A DNA stretch of 13,952 nucleotides. It comes from Physocladia obscura. Its lineage: Eukaryota > Chytridiomycota > Chytridiomycetes > Chytridiales > Chytriomycetaceae. Position 1 is the stretch's first letter. Each line of letters begins with the position of its first letter. The position numbers and the translations under genes are program-made. Below the pieces are notes generated by a model, which was not told the DNA's origin, searched no databases, and was given only the letters and a program-made list of their open reading frames with translations. Location of the stretch: NCBI GenBank assembly GCA_027596945.1, contig JADGJH010000529.1:1-13952 (forward strand), read 5' to 3'. Below, in pieces: positions 1-7,325 of the stretch.

Positions 1-59
1 CGTATATAGGGATCCGAGTTCAGCAGAGTCGATTTGCTCCTCTGGTGCGTGCACGGCCT
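1..59 (-). CDS. Possible partial exon of a minus-strand gene running off the left edge
   Basis: Read on the minus strand, the first 59 bases are GC-richer than the DNA next to them. One frame is open and protein-like (residues such as EAVHAPEEQIDSAELGSLYT). It follows an acceptor-like CAG at 62-60, and DNA upstream of it on that strand is AT-rich like an intron or UTR. The polypyrimidine tract is weak, and other frames are also open over so short a stretch. I do not recognise a family. The call is weak and rests on composition and one plausible splice site. Confidence 0.2.
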
Positions 60-775
60 CTGCTCAGTTGAATCCAATTTGGAATGGATAAAGATTAGAC
101 TAGAGTTTTATATTTTTTTTCTCTGTCATTCTCTCTTTTTATTTTTTTATTTTTGCTCACGGATATTTTTCTTCCAATCCATCCAACCTCATTTAAAATT
201 ATGCTTTTCCTCCTCATAAAATTTTTGAGAGCCTCTTCTATTTGCATGGTCTGGCATCTTTAGTCAATTATTTTCTGAAATAAATTATGTGCAAACCAAA
301 AAAACAACTAATAATAATAAAAATTACCAACTTGAAGGCAAAACAAACAATCTTCAAGCAAAACCTTGAAGATTACAATATGTCGCCATGTCAACACCAT
401 TACTGATGTAATTACTAAGCAGACCATTGATGACAACTATAAATCGCAGGAGTAATGAACCGAATCAAGAAGAAACAGGAGAAGTAAGCAATCGAGCTGA
501 TTGAGAATGTTTCAATCCTAATGGTATGACTTGAAAGCTGGCAGACTTACCTGCCACTGCAATTCCAGCTATTTTTTGTTTTTTATAATATGTGCTTTTT
601 CATTTATTTGGGACGTCTTTTGCAAAATTAGAGTTCTATTCAATAAAAAAATAATATATACTGTCATAAAAATTGAGGTATCTTGTTTTTTATTTAAAAT
701 AAGATGTTTGCAAGACTTTGTTTTAATGGAAAATTTGTTTTTTTTGCCATTGTTTTGAAAACGCAACAATTCCAA
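60..775. other. AT-rich non-coding stretch left of the RGS-like gene
   Basis: No convincing gene is visible. Short open frames exist but look like chance in AT-rich DNA. It holds a perfect 10-bp hairpin (349-374). It also holds a strong donor-like CAG/GTAAGT on the minus strand at about 551-545, which sits inside a small inverted repeat (GGCAG/CTGCC). The last 200 bases precede the start at 776 and probably carry that gene's promoter and 5' UTR. Confidence 0.5.
349..374. repeat. Perfect 10-bp inverted repeat, 6-nt loop
   Basis: AATCTTCAAG at 349-358 pairs with CTTGAAGATT at 365-374 around the loop CAAAAC. A further copy of CTTGAAG lies at 331-337, so the 7-base core occurs three times in about 45 bases. 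Function unknown. Confidence 0.7.
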
Positions 776-1365
776 ATGGGATGTGCTTCGTCCAATATGG
801 TCGAAGCATCAAATGTATCTGCAAAAAACGATCAGGCTTCAGTGCGTGTTTCTGTTCCGGATTGGAACAGTAGCGAATTTGGGAAATGGCAAGTTGAGAA
901 ACTTTTCAATTTGCCTGGGGACAATGAAGTAAAAATACGATTGAAAACATGGTGCAAACAGCACCCGCAAGCAAAATCGAGAAATCTAATCGACTTGATT
1001 GACGCTTTCGATGAAATTGCAAAACGGCGGGCAGTTTTTCAAAGCGGGCAACGGTGAGAACATCAAGAAAACACAAATTCAAAAGTATATTATAATAATA
1101 ATGATTTTAAAAATAATAACTTAATTCCACCAGCTGTGGAGACTCTCTGGAAACTGGAAAAGAGGTCCTTGAAGCGAACGGAAAATTGATAATTGAGAAA
1201 TATTTCAAAAACTCCTCTCCACGATATATTGGCCAAAATGTTAGTGGAGACTGGGAAAAGCAAGAGTTCATAGCATCTTTGAACCTGGCGAATACTTTTG
1301 AATTTGATAGTGTTGCGAAGCGTGCAGTCGAATATTTTCACCAAACTGTTGTTTCAATTCAATAA
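776..1365 (+). CDS. Small lipid-anchored RGS-like protein (two exons, 169 aa)
   Basis: Exons 776-1053 and 1134-1365, with an 80-bp intron (GTGAGA...CCACCAG); the split codon restores an Arg. The protein begins MGCASSN: Gly2 with Ser6 is a typical N-myristoylation signal, and Cys3 a likely palmitoylation site. For that reason I place the start at 776 rather than at the in-frame ATG at 704. The body (about residues 36-165) has the spacing of a divergent RGS domain: KLFNLPGDNEVKIRLKTWC early, NLIDLIDAFDEI where RGS proteins have their ENL..W helix, IIEKYF where they have I(Y/F)..Y, then a helix with EFDSVAKRAVEYF. RGS proteins speed GTP hydrolysis by G-alpha at the membrane, which fits a lipid anchor. 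The gene structure is well supported; the RGS call is an inference from pattern and needs a profile search. It could be another small helical adaptor. Confidence 0.55.
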
Positions 1366-1366
1366 A
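1361..1366 (+). terminator. AATAAA polyadenylation signal overlapping the stop codon
   Basis: AATAAA overlaps the TAA stop (1363-1365) of the RGS-like gene. If it is used, the mRNA would have a very short 3' UTR. AT-rich sequence makes a chance match possible. Confidence 0.35.
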
Positions 1367-1680
1367 GTCAAACGCCATAATCGCACAATGACGCTGAATA
1401 CAACTCTAACAGTAGAGCATCAATACCAACTCCATGTCACAGCCTGCCAAAATGCAATTGGATTGAGGACAGAGTAATCATTGAATCGAAAAATGGGCAT
1501 TTCAGTTTCACATGAACACGTTCATTCAGATGTTCCATATTCCATGACATAACTCAAAACGAAAGAGAGAAAATATACATTTGTAGCATAAAACTTATAA
1601 TATCGAGTTTTTGTTTCAAAAAAGAAAAGAAATCTTGGCAACAAAAAAAAAGGAAAAAAAATTTTTTTTTTCTTGTAACA
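1366..1680. other. Intergenic gap between the RGS-like and LicD-like genes
   Basis: No gene is seen. The right end carries a purine run turning into a pyrimidine run, including A8 (1654-1661) followed by T10 (1662-1671), ten bases before the LicD-like ATG. This is likely promoter and 5' UTR. Confidence 0.5.
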
Positions 1681-3105
1681 ATGGTGTTATCGAAGCCCAA
1701 TTTGGCTCGATTCTCCACCAACGCAGGAAGCCAAAAGCAATTGATATTTTCACGTCGATGGATACGTCTTATTTCAGTTGCCATAATTGCGGCACTACTT
1801 TTCTACGCTGTTTTCCTGCTATATCACACGACAACTTCAATCACATCAGCCCAAGCTAAAAGACTTCCAAATTCTCGCCGACCCAAAACATCGCAACCCC
1901 CTGTAAAAAGTCTTCCGGCAGCGTACCTCGAGTTCTATCCAGCAGATTCCAGCGCAGCTACAAGCAATGTCGAAATCTTTGGGGACCCGAGCAATCGGAC
2001 TGAAGCGGCACAGTTACGTCGCAAGTACGCGGAATCTGCGAGAGACTTTGGAAGTCGGGCGTTTCCGCAGTTTAATGCAGCTCTCGATCGGTTCGCGGCG
2101 TTGGATGTTGGCCGGTATCTGACTGTTCCGCTATCACATTTTTCTTTGTCGGAACCGATACCTCAGTCAAGCCCAAGTTTCGATGCAGAGTAAAACAGTT
2201 CTTTGAGTTGAAAAACCAATTATTTAACAATGAAACGTCAATTTTTTCTTTTCTCAAGGAACCTGACAAAGGCAGCACATGCTGACTCTAAATACTTTGA
2301 AGAATGCGGGCAAGACAAAAAAGTCGATAAACGATACACCCACAAGTCAAATTGCATTCCGGGAAACAACGGAGCAATGCCCATAATAATTCACAACACG
2401 ACAGTAATGCGCGAATCACTGCTCGGCATCCTCTCTGCCTGGTCAACGTACAGCGCAAGGCACGGAATCACATGGTGGATCTCACATGGTGAAATGATTG
2501 GCTGGTACTGGAACGGCAAATTGCTCCCCTGGGATTCAGATCTCGACATCCAGATTTCCACGCGGCAGCTCGTTAATCTTGTCGCGCACAATCAAACGAT
2601 TCTCGAAGACCGTTTTCTTGTCGACGTGAATCCCGCGTTTGCCGCTCGAAGACCGGTTTCCGGACACGCAAACACCATCGACGCACGCGTCGTCGATACA
2701 CGCACAGGATATCTTATGGACATTACCGCGTTGACCCAGACGGATCCTACCGACGCGCGAGTTTACTGCAAATCGCCGCATGGATACAGTTACAACCAGA
2801 TTTTTCCGCTCGTAGAAACGATGCTGGACGGCGTCAAAGTGTGGCGGCCGCGTGCTGTGATGGCGATCATCGCGGAAGAGTATGATTTCAAATCGCTGAC
2901 GTGGGAGCGGCATTCAACGTGGACGAAGGGACTGTACGGGTGGAACAGGGTGAGTAAAGTTTGGGAACGGAAGGATACGGGCGCAAGAACGAGAAAGACT
3001 CGGAATGCGACAAAGACAGAAGAGAGGATTGCATTTGCGCTTGTTGGTTTTTCTATTTTTCTTATTTTGGGCGCATGTAGTTATGCCATGTTTTATATGC
3101 TCTAA
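1681..3105 (+). CDS. LicD-family type II membrane protein (two exons, 451 aa)
   Basis: Exons 1681-2189 and 2259-3105, with a 69-bp intron (GTAAAA...CTCAAG); the split codon is Glu170 and the frame is kept. The start (ACAATGG) is the first ATG of the frame. Residues about 28-48 form one hydrophobic segment after basic residues, a signal anchor. A Ser/Pro-rich stem follows, then a lumenal domain. The LicD signature is clear at about residues 246-267: HGEMIGWYWNGKLLPWDSD then LDI. It carries the acidic D-x-D-x-D residues that in this family bind metal and nucleotide-linked phosphocholine or sugar-phosphate. LicD relatives in fungi (Mnn4-like) act in phosphate or phosphocholine transfer to glycans in the Golgi. 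The precise substrate cannot be told here. A second hydrophobic segment ends the protein (about 426-451), unusual for a simple type II enzyme. Family confidence is high; the reaction is inferred. Confidence 0.85.
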
Positions 3106-3129
3106 AATTTTTAAAATTTTTTTGGTCGA

Positions 3130-3135
3130 AATAAA
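3130..3135 (+). terminator. AATAAA polyadenylation signal of the LicD-like gene
   Basis: AATAAA lies 25 bases after the stop codon at 3105, the usual position for a eukaryotic poly(A) signal. Confidence 0.55.
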
Positions 3136-3750
3136 TTTAATCATTGAATGAGTGTTTAAATTATCGAACAAATTGAAGTCATCTTTGATATTTTAGCAAC
3201 AATACTTTTTGTGTCATTTAGAAAATTGTCTAACTTTATATTAGTTCACTTAGATGAAGAATTCAGGTTATGCAAAAAGCCCGGGGATTGACTCCCGCTG
3301 ATTTCAGATGTTTGAAATTAATGACGACAATACGCCTAATTAAGTCGAAACAATGATTCACATATTAATGATTAAAGGATATTTATTTCCCTTTATATAT
3401 TATTTTTTCATTTACAATACCCATCACTTTCATTGAGTGTAAATAAAACACACCATTCAAAGTTGGGTTAATTCGTCACTTGCCGCAGTACAATCTCAGT
3501 CAATTCAAAATTTTATTAGAGACGCTCCACAGAAAAGTGTGTGTGGGCTGTACAGTAGGGGGGTCCCTAAAAATATGGTATTGTAATGCCAAGACAGTGC
3601 GGCTGTGACAGGAAAGCAAAAGACATGAACGTTACGAAAGCAATTGGAGATTACAGAACGGTGGATCGGCGGTATCGGATCACTCCATTAATCTCCAAAT
3701 TTAAAAAAAAAATTAATATTTGCTTGTAAGAGTATGAGCGCAAATAAAGC
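3136..3750. other. Intergenic gap with two GC-richer structured patches
   Basis: No ORF of note. A GC-rich hairpin-prone patch lies at 3278-3301 (AGC-CC-GGGG / TCCC-GCT with a short loop). A second GC-richer block covers about 3520-3700 and contains a 10-bp perfect stem (3644-3653 with 3689-3698). I looked for tRNA arms and snoRNA boxes here and did not find a match. Confidence 0.45.
3644..3698. repeat. Stem-loop with perfect 10-bp arms and a GC-rich loop
   Basis: TTGGAGATTA (3644-3653) pairs with TAATCTCCAA (3689-3698). The 35-base loop can itself fold through GTGGATC and GGATCAC with wobble pairs. It lies about 180 bases upstream of the PP1-docking gene, so it could be in its 5' region or be a separate RNA. 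Confidence 0.5.
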
Positions 3751-3790
3751 AAAAGGTAGAGAGAGAATGAGAGAAATGAAAAGAGAGAGA
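3751..3790 (+). promoter_or_regulatory. GA-rich purine tract upstream of the PP1-docking gene
   Basis: A run of GAGA-type repeats lies about 90-130 bases before the ATG at 3880. Such tracts are common in promoters or 5' UTRs; no function is shown by the sequence. Confidence 0.3.
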
Positions 3791-3879
3791 CTTGGCTGAT
3801 GAAAAAGGCGTGAAATGGATTACGTGTAACAAAACTTGAAAGAATTGAATCTCATTAGGAAAGAGGACAAAATCAGTGA

Positions 3880-5079
3880 ATGAGCGGCGAAAATAACGAT
3901 CCGCCGTCGCTGTCGTCGCTCACCGAATCAGAAGTAGAGAACTCATTGCCGCACGATTCGTATGATTCGCTGGACAGAAAATCAGATCCCAAATCACAAT
4001 CTACCAAAACTCAACAATCAGAAACAACAACTACTATTACGACCACCATTACCTCCCACAGTGCGATTACCGCCGCGCTGTTGGCGCTTGTTCCGCGTGA
4101 GCACATCCAACTCCCGCGCAAACTGACGCCGCGCACTTCCGACTCAAAGTCTGTTGCGTCGCAGAAACAGACTCAGTCCAACCAGCAGGAGCAAGAACAA
4201 CAGGAAAAGTCGAAGCGCAAGGTACATTTCTCCGAGCCGCTCGTCTCTTTCACAATAACTCATTCCAAATCCGACTTTGACGATGTTGTTTCGCTGCTGA
4301 GTGTTGATGAAGAGTTTGAGCACCCAGTCCTCAACACTAATGCGAGCGATAACAACGATTTTGACATTGAAAGTGCCGATGACTTGCGGGAAACACTGGC
4401 ACTGGAATCGTCAGACACGAGTAGCGAATCCTCAGGCAATGAAATCGACAATAGCAACGATAACGGCAATGACCAAGACAGAAACAACAACGATGCTGTG
4501 CTTTCTGTTTCGCCAGCAGCCGAGTCCGCGCCGCAAAATATCAGCCAACCACGCCGCGGACTTCGACGCGCCGTGTCAAAAGCGGCCAGGCCGTTTGTCG
4601 ATGAACTCGATTTTCTACGCGCCTCTCGCGGCGAAAACACAGGCAAAACAGCAACAACTCCTCATTCCTCCAGCATCTCCCCCGCAACACCGCCACGCAG
4701 CATCCTCAAAGTCGGCCTCCCTCCAACAAACGCCACAGCGTCGGTCTCGCCAAACAGAACCCGTTACATTTCAGCGGCAAACTCGTCGTCCATGCGCCGC
4801 TCCTCCGCGGCACAACACAGCAACTCGAACTCGTTCATGATGCTTTCCCTGAATTCGCTGTCGCCGTCAACGACTGGCACGATTCGGTCGGCGCAGATGC
4901 CACATTCGCCGATGCGTGGACGAATGGGGTCGTCGCCGCCGGCAAGCACATCTGGATTGAGTCCGCCCGGAGCACCTCAGTTGGCAAGATCTAGTAGTAG
5001 CAGCGCGCTTAATCGAAAGAGACCGACACATATTTCAAAGACTGGTTATGAACAGCGCGCAATGTTTCTGAATTTTTAA
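3880..5079 (+). CDS. Long disordered protein with a PP1-docking motif (single exon, 399 aa)
   Basis: A single uninterrupted frame. Most of the protein is low-complexity: Ser/Thr-rich, Gln/Glu-rich (about 95-110), Asn/Asp-rich (about 150-205) and Ser/Pro-rich toward the C-terminus, so it is probably unfolded. The key feature is RKVHFSEPLVSF (about 113-124): basic residues plus V-x-F followed by Ser-Glu matches the RVxF motif that binds the catalytic subunit of protein phosphatase 1, with a hydrophobic pair a few residues later as in GADD34-type regulators. Other islands look ordered: a helix at about 61-80 (AITAALLALVPREHIQLPRK), a basic segment followed by RPFVDELDFLRASR (about 244-257), and PPRSILKVG (271-279). 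The C-terminal KTGYEQRAMFLNF also looks conserved. I infer a PP1-targeting or regulatory subunit, not an enzyme. The specific family is unknown. Confidence 0.7.
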   Translation: MSGENNDPPSLSSLTESEVENSLPHDSYDSLDRKSDPKSQSTKTQQSETTTTITTTITSHSAITAALLALVPREHIQLPRKLTPRTSDSKSVASQKQTQSNQQEQEQQEKSKRKVHFSEPLVSFTITHSKSDFDDVVSLLSVDEEFEHPVLNTNASDNNDFDIESADDLRETLALESSDTSSESSGNEIDNSNDNGNDQDRNNNDAVLSVSPAAESAPQNISQPRRGLRRAVSKAARPFVDELDFLRASRGENTGKTATTPHSSSISPATPPRSILKVGLPPTNATASVSPNRTRYISAANSSSMRRSSAAQHSNSNSFMMLSLNSLSPSTTGTIRSAQMPHSPMRGRMGSSPPASTSGLSPPGAPQLARSSSSSALNRKRPTHISKTGYEQRAMFLNF

Positions 5080-5507
5080 AAAATATTGGATATTTTTTTC
5101 TCCTTTTCTTTTTATGATAGATATCTTTCATATCTAATTTTTATCTTTTTTTTTTTTTTTTTTGATACTTTGATGGACATTGGTTGGGCGCCTTATTGAT
5201 TATATTCTTTGTATCTATATTTTCTGATTCAATTACCAGTTGTTTTTTTTTGTTTCTTTCTTTGTTTCTGCTTCAATATGGAACACACAAAAAACATATT
5301 TCAGAAAAAAATGAGTTGACAAATTCAAAAATTGAAGTACCACTGATTTATTTTTGTCGTTTTACTGATTTTTTATTTTTACCTTATTATTTTTGCATTT
5401 AAAAAATATATACTTCAACTTTCATTTAAATATTCTAGGTTCATTCAATGAGAATAGTCACTGTGTATCATAATTTTTGACTTCAGATAGCAAACACATC
5501 CAATACT

Positions 5508-5525
5508 GGTCGTGTTTACACGGCC
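5508..5525. repeat. 8-bp stem-loop
   Basis: GGTCGTGT (5508-5515) pairs with ACACGGCC (5518-5525) with one G-U pair; in practice a 7-bp stem with a 4-base loop. It is one of several hairpins in this 130-bp patch, including GTGG/CCAC around 5566-5578. Confidence 0.5.
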
Positions 5526-5590
5526 TTTGTGCGATTCGGATTCTAAGAAAACCGTCAGAATTTTTGTGGATTAACCACGCCAGGCTCAGC

Positions 5591-5626
5591 AAAACTCACC
5601 AAACAGCATTTTGTTTAGTGGGTTTT
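5591..5626. repeat. Strong 15-bp near-perfect inverted repeat
   Basis: The arms 5591-5605 and 5612-5626 pair at 14 of 15 positions (one G-U; mismatch C5600/A5617) around the loop GCATTT. A looser copy of the stem sequence (CACCAAAGCAGTTTTG) appears near 5668-5683. This could be a structured RNA element in a 3' UTR, a small RNA precursor or the trace of a mobile element. Confidence 0.65.
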
Positions 5627-5749
5627 TAAATTTTTTTCAATTTTCTGCAATCAAATGCGGACTACTCCACCAAAGCAGTTTTGTCTAATGTCAAGAAACA
5701 CTTTACAATAAACTTTGTGTTTCAGTTAATCTTTCTTTATTGTATAGCC

Positions 5750-5771
5750 ATAATAATAATAATAATAATAA
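5750..5771. repeat. ATA trinucleotide microsatellite
   Basis: About seven tandem ATA units followed by an imperfect continuation to about 5780. Confidence 0.8.
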
Positions 5772-6240
5772 CTATAATAACTTTAACTCAAGATACCTTT
5801 GTGTGTTTCAGTTAAACTGTGAAATTAATTTGCATTGCTTAAATATCCATTTCCATCTTGAAACATTTAGAAACTCTCAGAAATAAATGTATCCGTTCAA
5901 TTTTCCAACAATTTTCCACTTTGAATCTTTTGCTGTTTTATCTTTGTATTTGAAAACTTCTCATCTAATAAAAGAAAGTTATCAGAAAAAGCCAGAAATT
6001 ATTAAAAAAAGAAGAGGTTCAAAGTTTGCAGCTTATCACCAAGAAAAAAAATATTAGCATATGCATTGATAAGGTTCACAGCTACACTGATAAGAAAAAA
6101 ACTGAAGGGGCAACTAACATGAAATATCATCCATAAAATAAGAAAAAAAGGACAAAAAGTAGCAAACAGATATGATCAAAAAATCCCTGCACCCCAATGC
6201 CTAAAAAAAAACAAATCCAAAAAAAGATTACCTCCTTCAA

Positions 6241-6735
6241 TTACTTTTTTTTTTCCTTCCGATTCACCAACTGTACCTCAAACCACTTCCGACCTTCATC
6301 ACGCTCAGTATTTGTTAACCCATCTTCCTTCTCAATCCGGACTCGAATCAATCGGAGCAGATACTCTTTCTCACGCCCGTGAATCAAACTTAACTCATAA
6401 TCAGATTTAAGTTTCTTTAATTCACGGAAATACGCGTCAATTAATTTTGCGTCGTGAACGTATTTTCGAGTTTCTAGAGCATTTATTGGAAGACCGAGGT
6501 CGGCGCAGTCTGCATGGAAAAATTGCTTGAGAAAGTCCAGCGCCCAATTCAGGACGCTGACTTGTCGCGTATTGAGAACACGCCGCTCCTTTTCAATTGG
6601 CCCGTACAGCTGTGGGATTAAACAGCTTTCTACTGCAATCAACGAGTCTTCCCAGATTTTTTTGATTACTTCGGTTGCCATTTTTGATGAAAGACCAGAG
6701 AATAGGGTGTCTGTGGCAAAAAAATCCATTCGCAT
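6241..6735 (-). CDS. MHD2-like (Munc13/DUF810-type) C-terminal exon or small orphan gene
   Basis: Open frame of 164 codons if it starts at 6735. An acceptor-like T-rich tract ending in CACAG (AG at 6712-6711) suggests it may instead be a last exon beginning at 6710. The protein is helical. Its core VLNWALDFLKQFFHAD...GLPINALETRKY has the pattern of the MHD2 domain of Munc13/Ync13/plant DUF810 proteins (L..LK.FFHADG.GLP...LE..KY). YLLRLIRVR follows, then a charged tail to the stop. Munc13-type proteins tether and prime vesicles for exocytosis. Full members are over 1,000 residues, with C2 and MHD1 domains upstream; none of that is visible in the 1.5 kb before this exon. It is therefore a lone MHD2 gene, a fragment, or an exon whose partners are unrecognised. 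The family call is moderate. Confidence 0.5.
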   Translation of the reverse strand: MRMDFFATDTLFSGLSSKMATEVIKKIWEDSLIAVESCLIPQLYGPIEKERRVLNTRQVSVLNWALDFLKQFFHADCADLGLPINALETRKYVHDAKLIDAYFRELKKLKSDYELSLIHGREKEYLLRLIRVRIEKEDGLTNTERDEGRKWFEVQLVNRKEKKK

Positions 6736-7045
6736 ACAATTATTATTGGAATGAATAGCAAACTAAGAAAAATACAAACAAATGAAACATGCAATTTAAA
6801 AGATATGTTTTTCCATGCTAAATGACACCAGAAAACTAAAAACCTAAATGATGAATGTGAATAAAAGTAAACAAATTAAAAGCACAACTCTACAGAAAGT
6901 CATAAACATAACTGCAATTAGTAACCCACACTTTAATCAATCAACTCTGGCAAAAGGAATAATAACAAACAAAATCATAGAAAAACTCAGAACTGTAAAC
7001 ATAGACAAAAACTCTACATTGTAAACATAAGTTAAAGTACAAATC

Positions 7046-7139
7046 TGTTATTTGTGAGCACAATGCTGCTTATTATGTGCATATCTTAAATAAAACAAAG
7101 TAAAGTAATAAAGTATAAGACACTTGTTATTTGTGAGCA
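7046..7139. repeat. Pair of 15-bp direct repeats
   Basis: TGTTATTTGTGAGCA occurs at 7046-7060 and again at 7125-7139, 79 bases apart, with partly similar flanks. A shorter copy (TGTTATTTGT) lies near 7389. Meaning unknown. Confidence 0.6.
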
Positions 7140-7148
7140 GAACGCTTA

Positions 7149-7325
7149 TCACAAATATTTTTCTTGCGGGAATACAAGCCAAGGAGATCTCCAGAAGTTC
7201 TGGAGAAATGCTGAGTTTGCTTTCTCCATTCCACCAGTTTCTTTATGTGACTCTGTAATGTTTGCCATGGACTCCATGAATTCTACGTACATCAACTCCC
7301 TAGTCACAATAAGACATACTTGGAT
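7149..7325 (-). CDS. Possible terminal exon of an unrecognised minus-strand gene
   Basis: After an acceptor-like TTTTCAAG (AG at 7327-7326), 58 codons are open to a TGA/TAA pair. The composition is protein-like (VTRELMYVEFMESMAN, then FLQNFWRSPWL) and GC is higher than in the flanks. No family is recognised and no upstream exon is clear. It could be a decayed gene, a piece of the gene ending at 6241, or chance. Confidence 0.2.
   Translation of the reverse strand: MQVCLIVTRELMYVEFMESMANITESHKETGGMEKANSAFLQNFWRSPWLVFPQEKYL
7188..7206. repeat. 19-bp perfect palindrome overlapping a 10-bp palindrome
   Basis: TCTCCAGAA-G-TTCTGGAGA is a perfect inverted repeat with a single central base. It overlaps GGAGATCTCC (7183-7192), itself a perfect palindrome. 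It lies inside the possible minus-strand exon. Confidence 0.75.

Larger units (their letters stand above)
5080..6240. other. Long AT-rich intergenic stretch with hairpins and short repeats
   Basis: No gene is supported. It holds an 18-T run (5146-5163), a 6-bp hairpin AGATAT/ATATCT (5119-5135), a group of stem-loops at 5508-5626, an ATA microsatellite (5750-5771) and two copies of a 17-bp motif (5713-5729 and 5797-5815, the second with a GT insertion). The two neighbouring genes converge on this region, so it includes both 3' ends. Confidence 0.5.

Noticed and set aside
34..219. Plus-strand open frame near the left edge
   Set aside because: The composition is Phe/Leu/Ser from T-rich DNA, typical of chance; the minus-strand reading of the first 59 bases looks more protein-like.
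420..510. TGATGA and CTGA words resembling C/D snoRNA boxes
   Set aside because: The C box lacks the leading purine and there is no closing stem at the right place.
540..570. Sequence like the 5' end of U1 snRNA (ACTTACCTG)
   Set aside because: The match ends after nine bases, and nothing following fits U1; it is more simply a donor-like site on the minus strand or chance.
3271..3310. GC-rich hairpin resembling a tRNA T-arm
   Set aside because: No TTC-A loop and no D-arm or acceptor stem on either strand.
4301..4840. Other-frame ORF inside the PP1-docking gene
   Set aside because: Shadow frame of the real 399-residue coding sequence; its composition is a by-product of repeated codons.
6867..7027. 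Three GTAAACA forkhead-like sites
   Set aside because: In such AT-rich DNA these words are expected by chance, and the gene downstream is itself uncertain.
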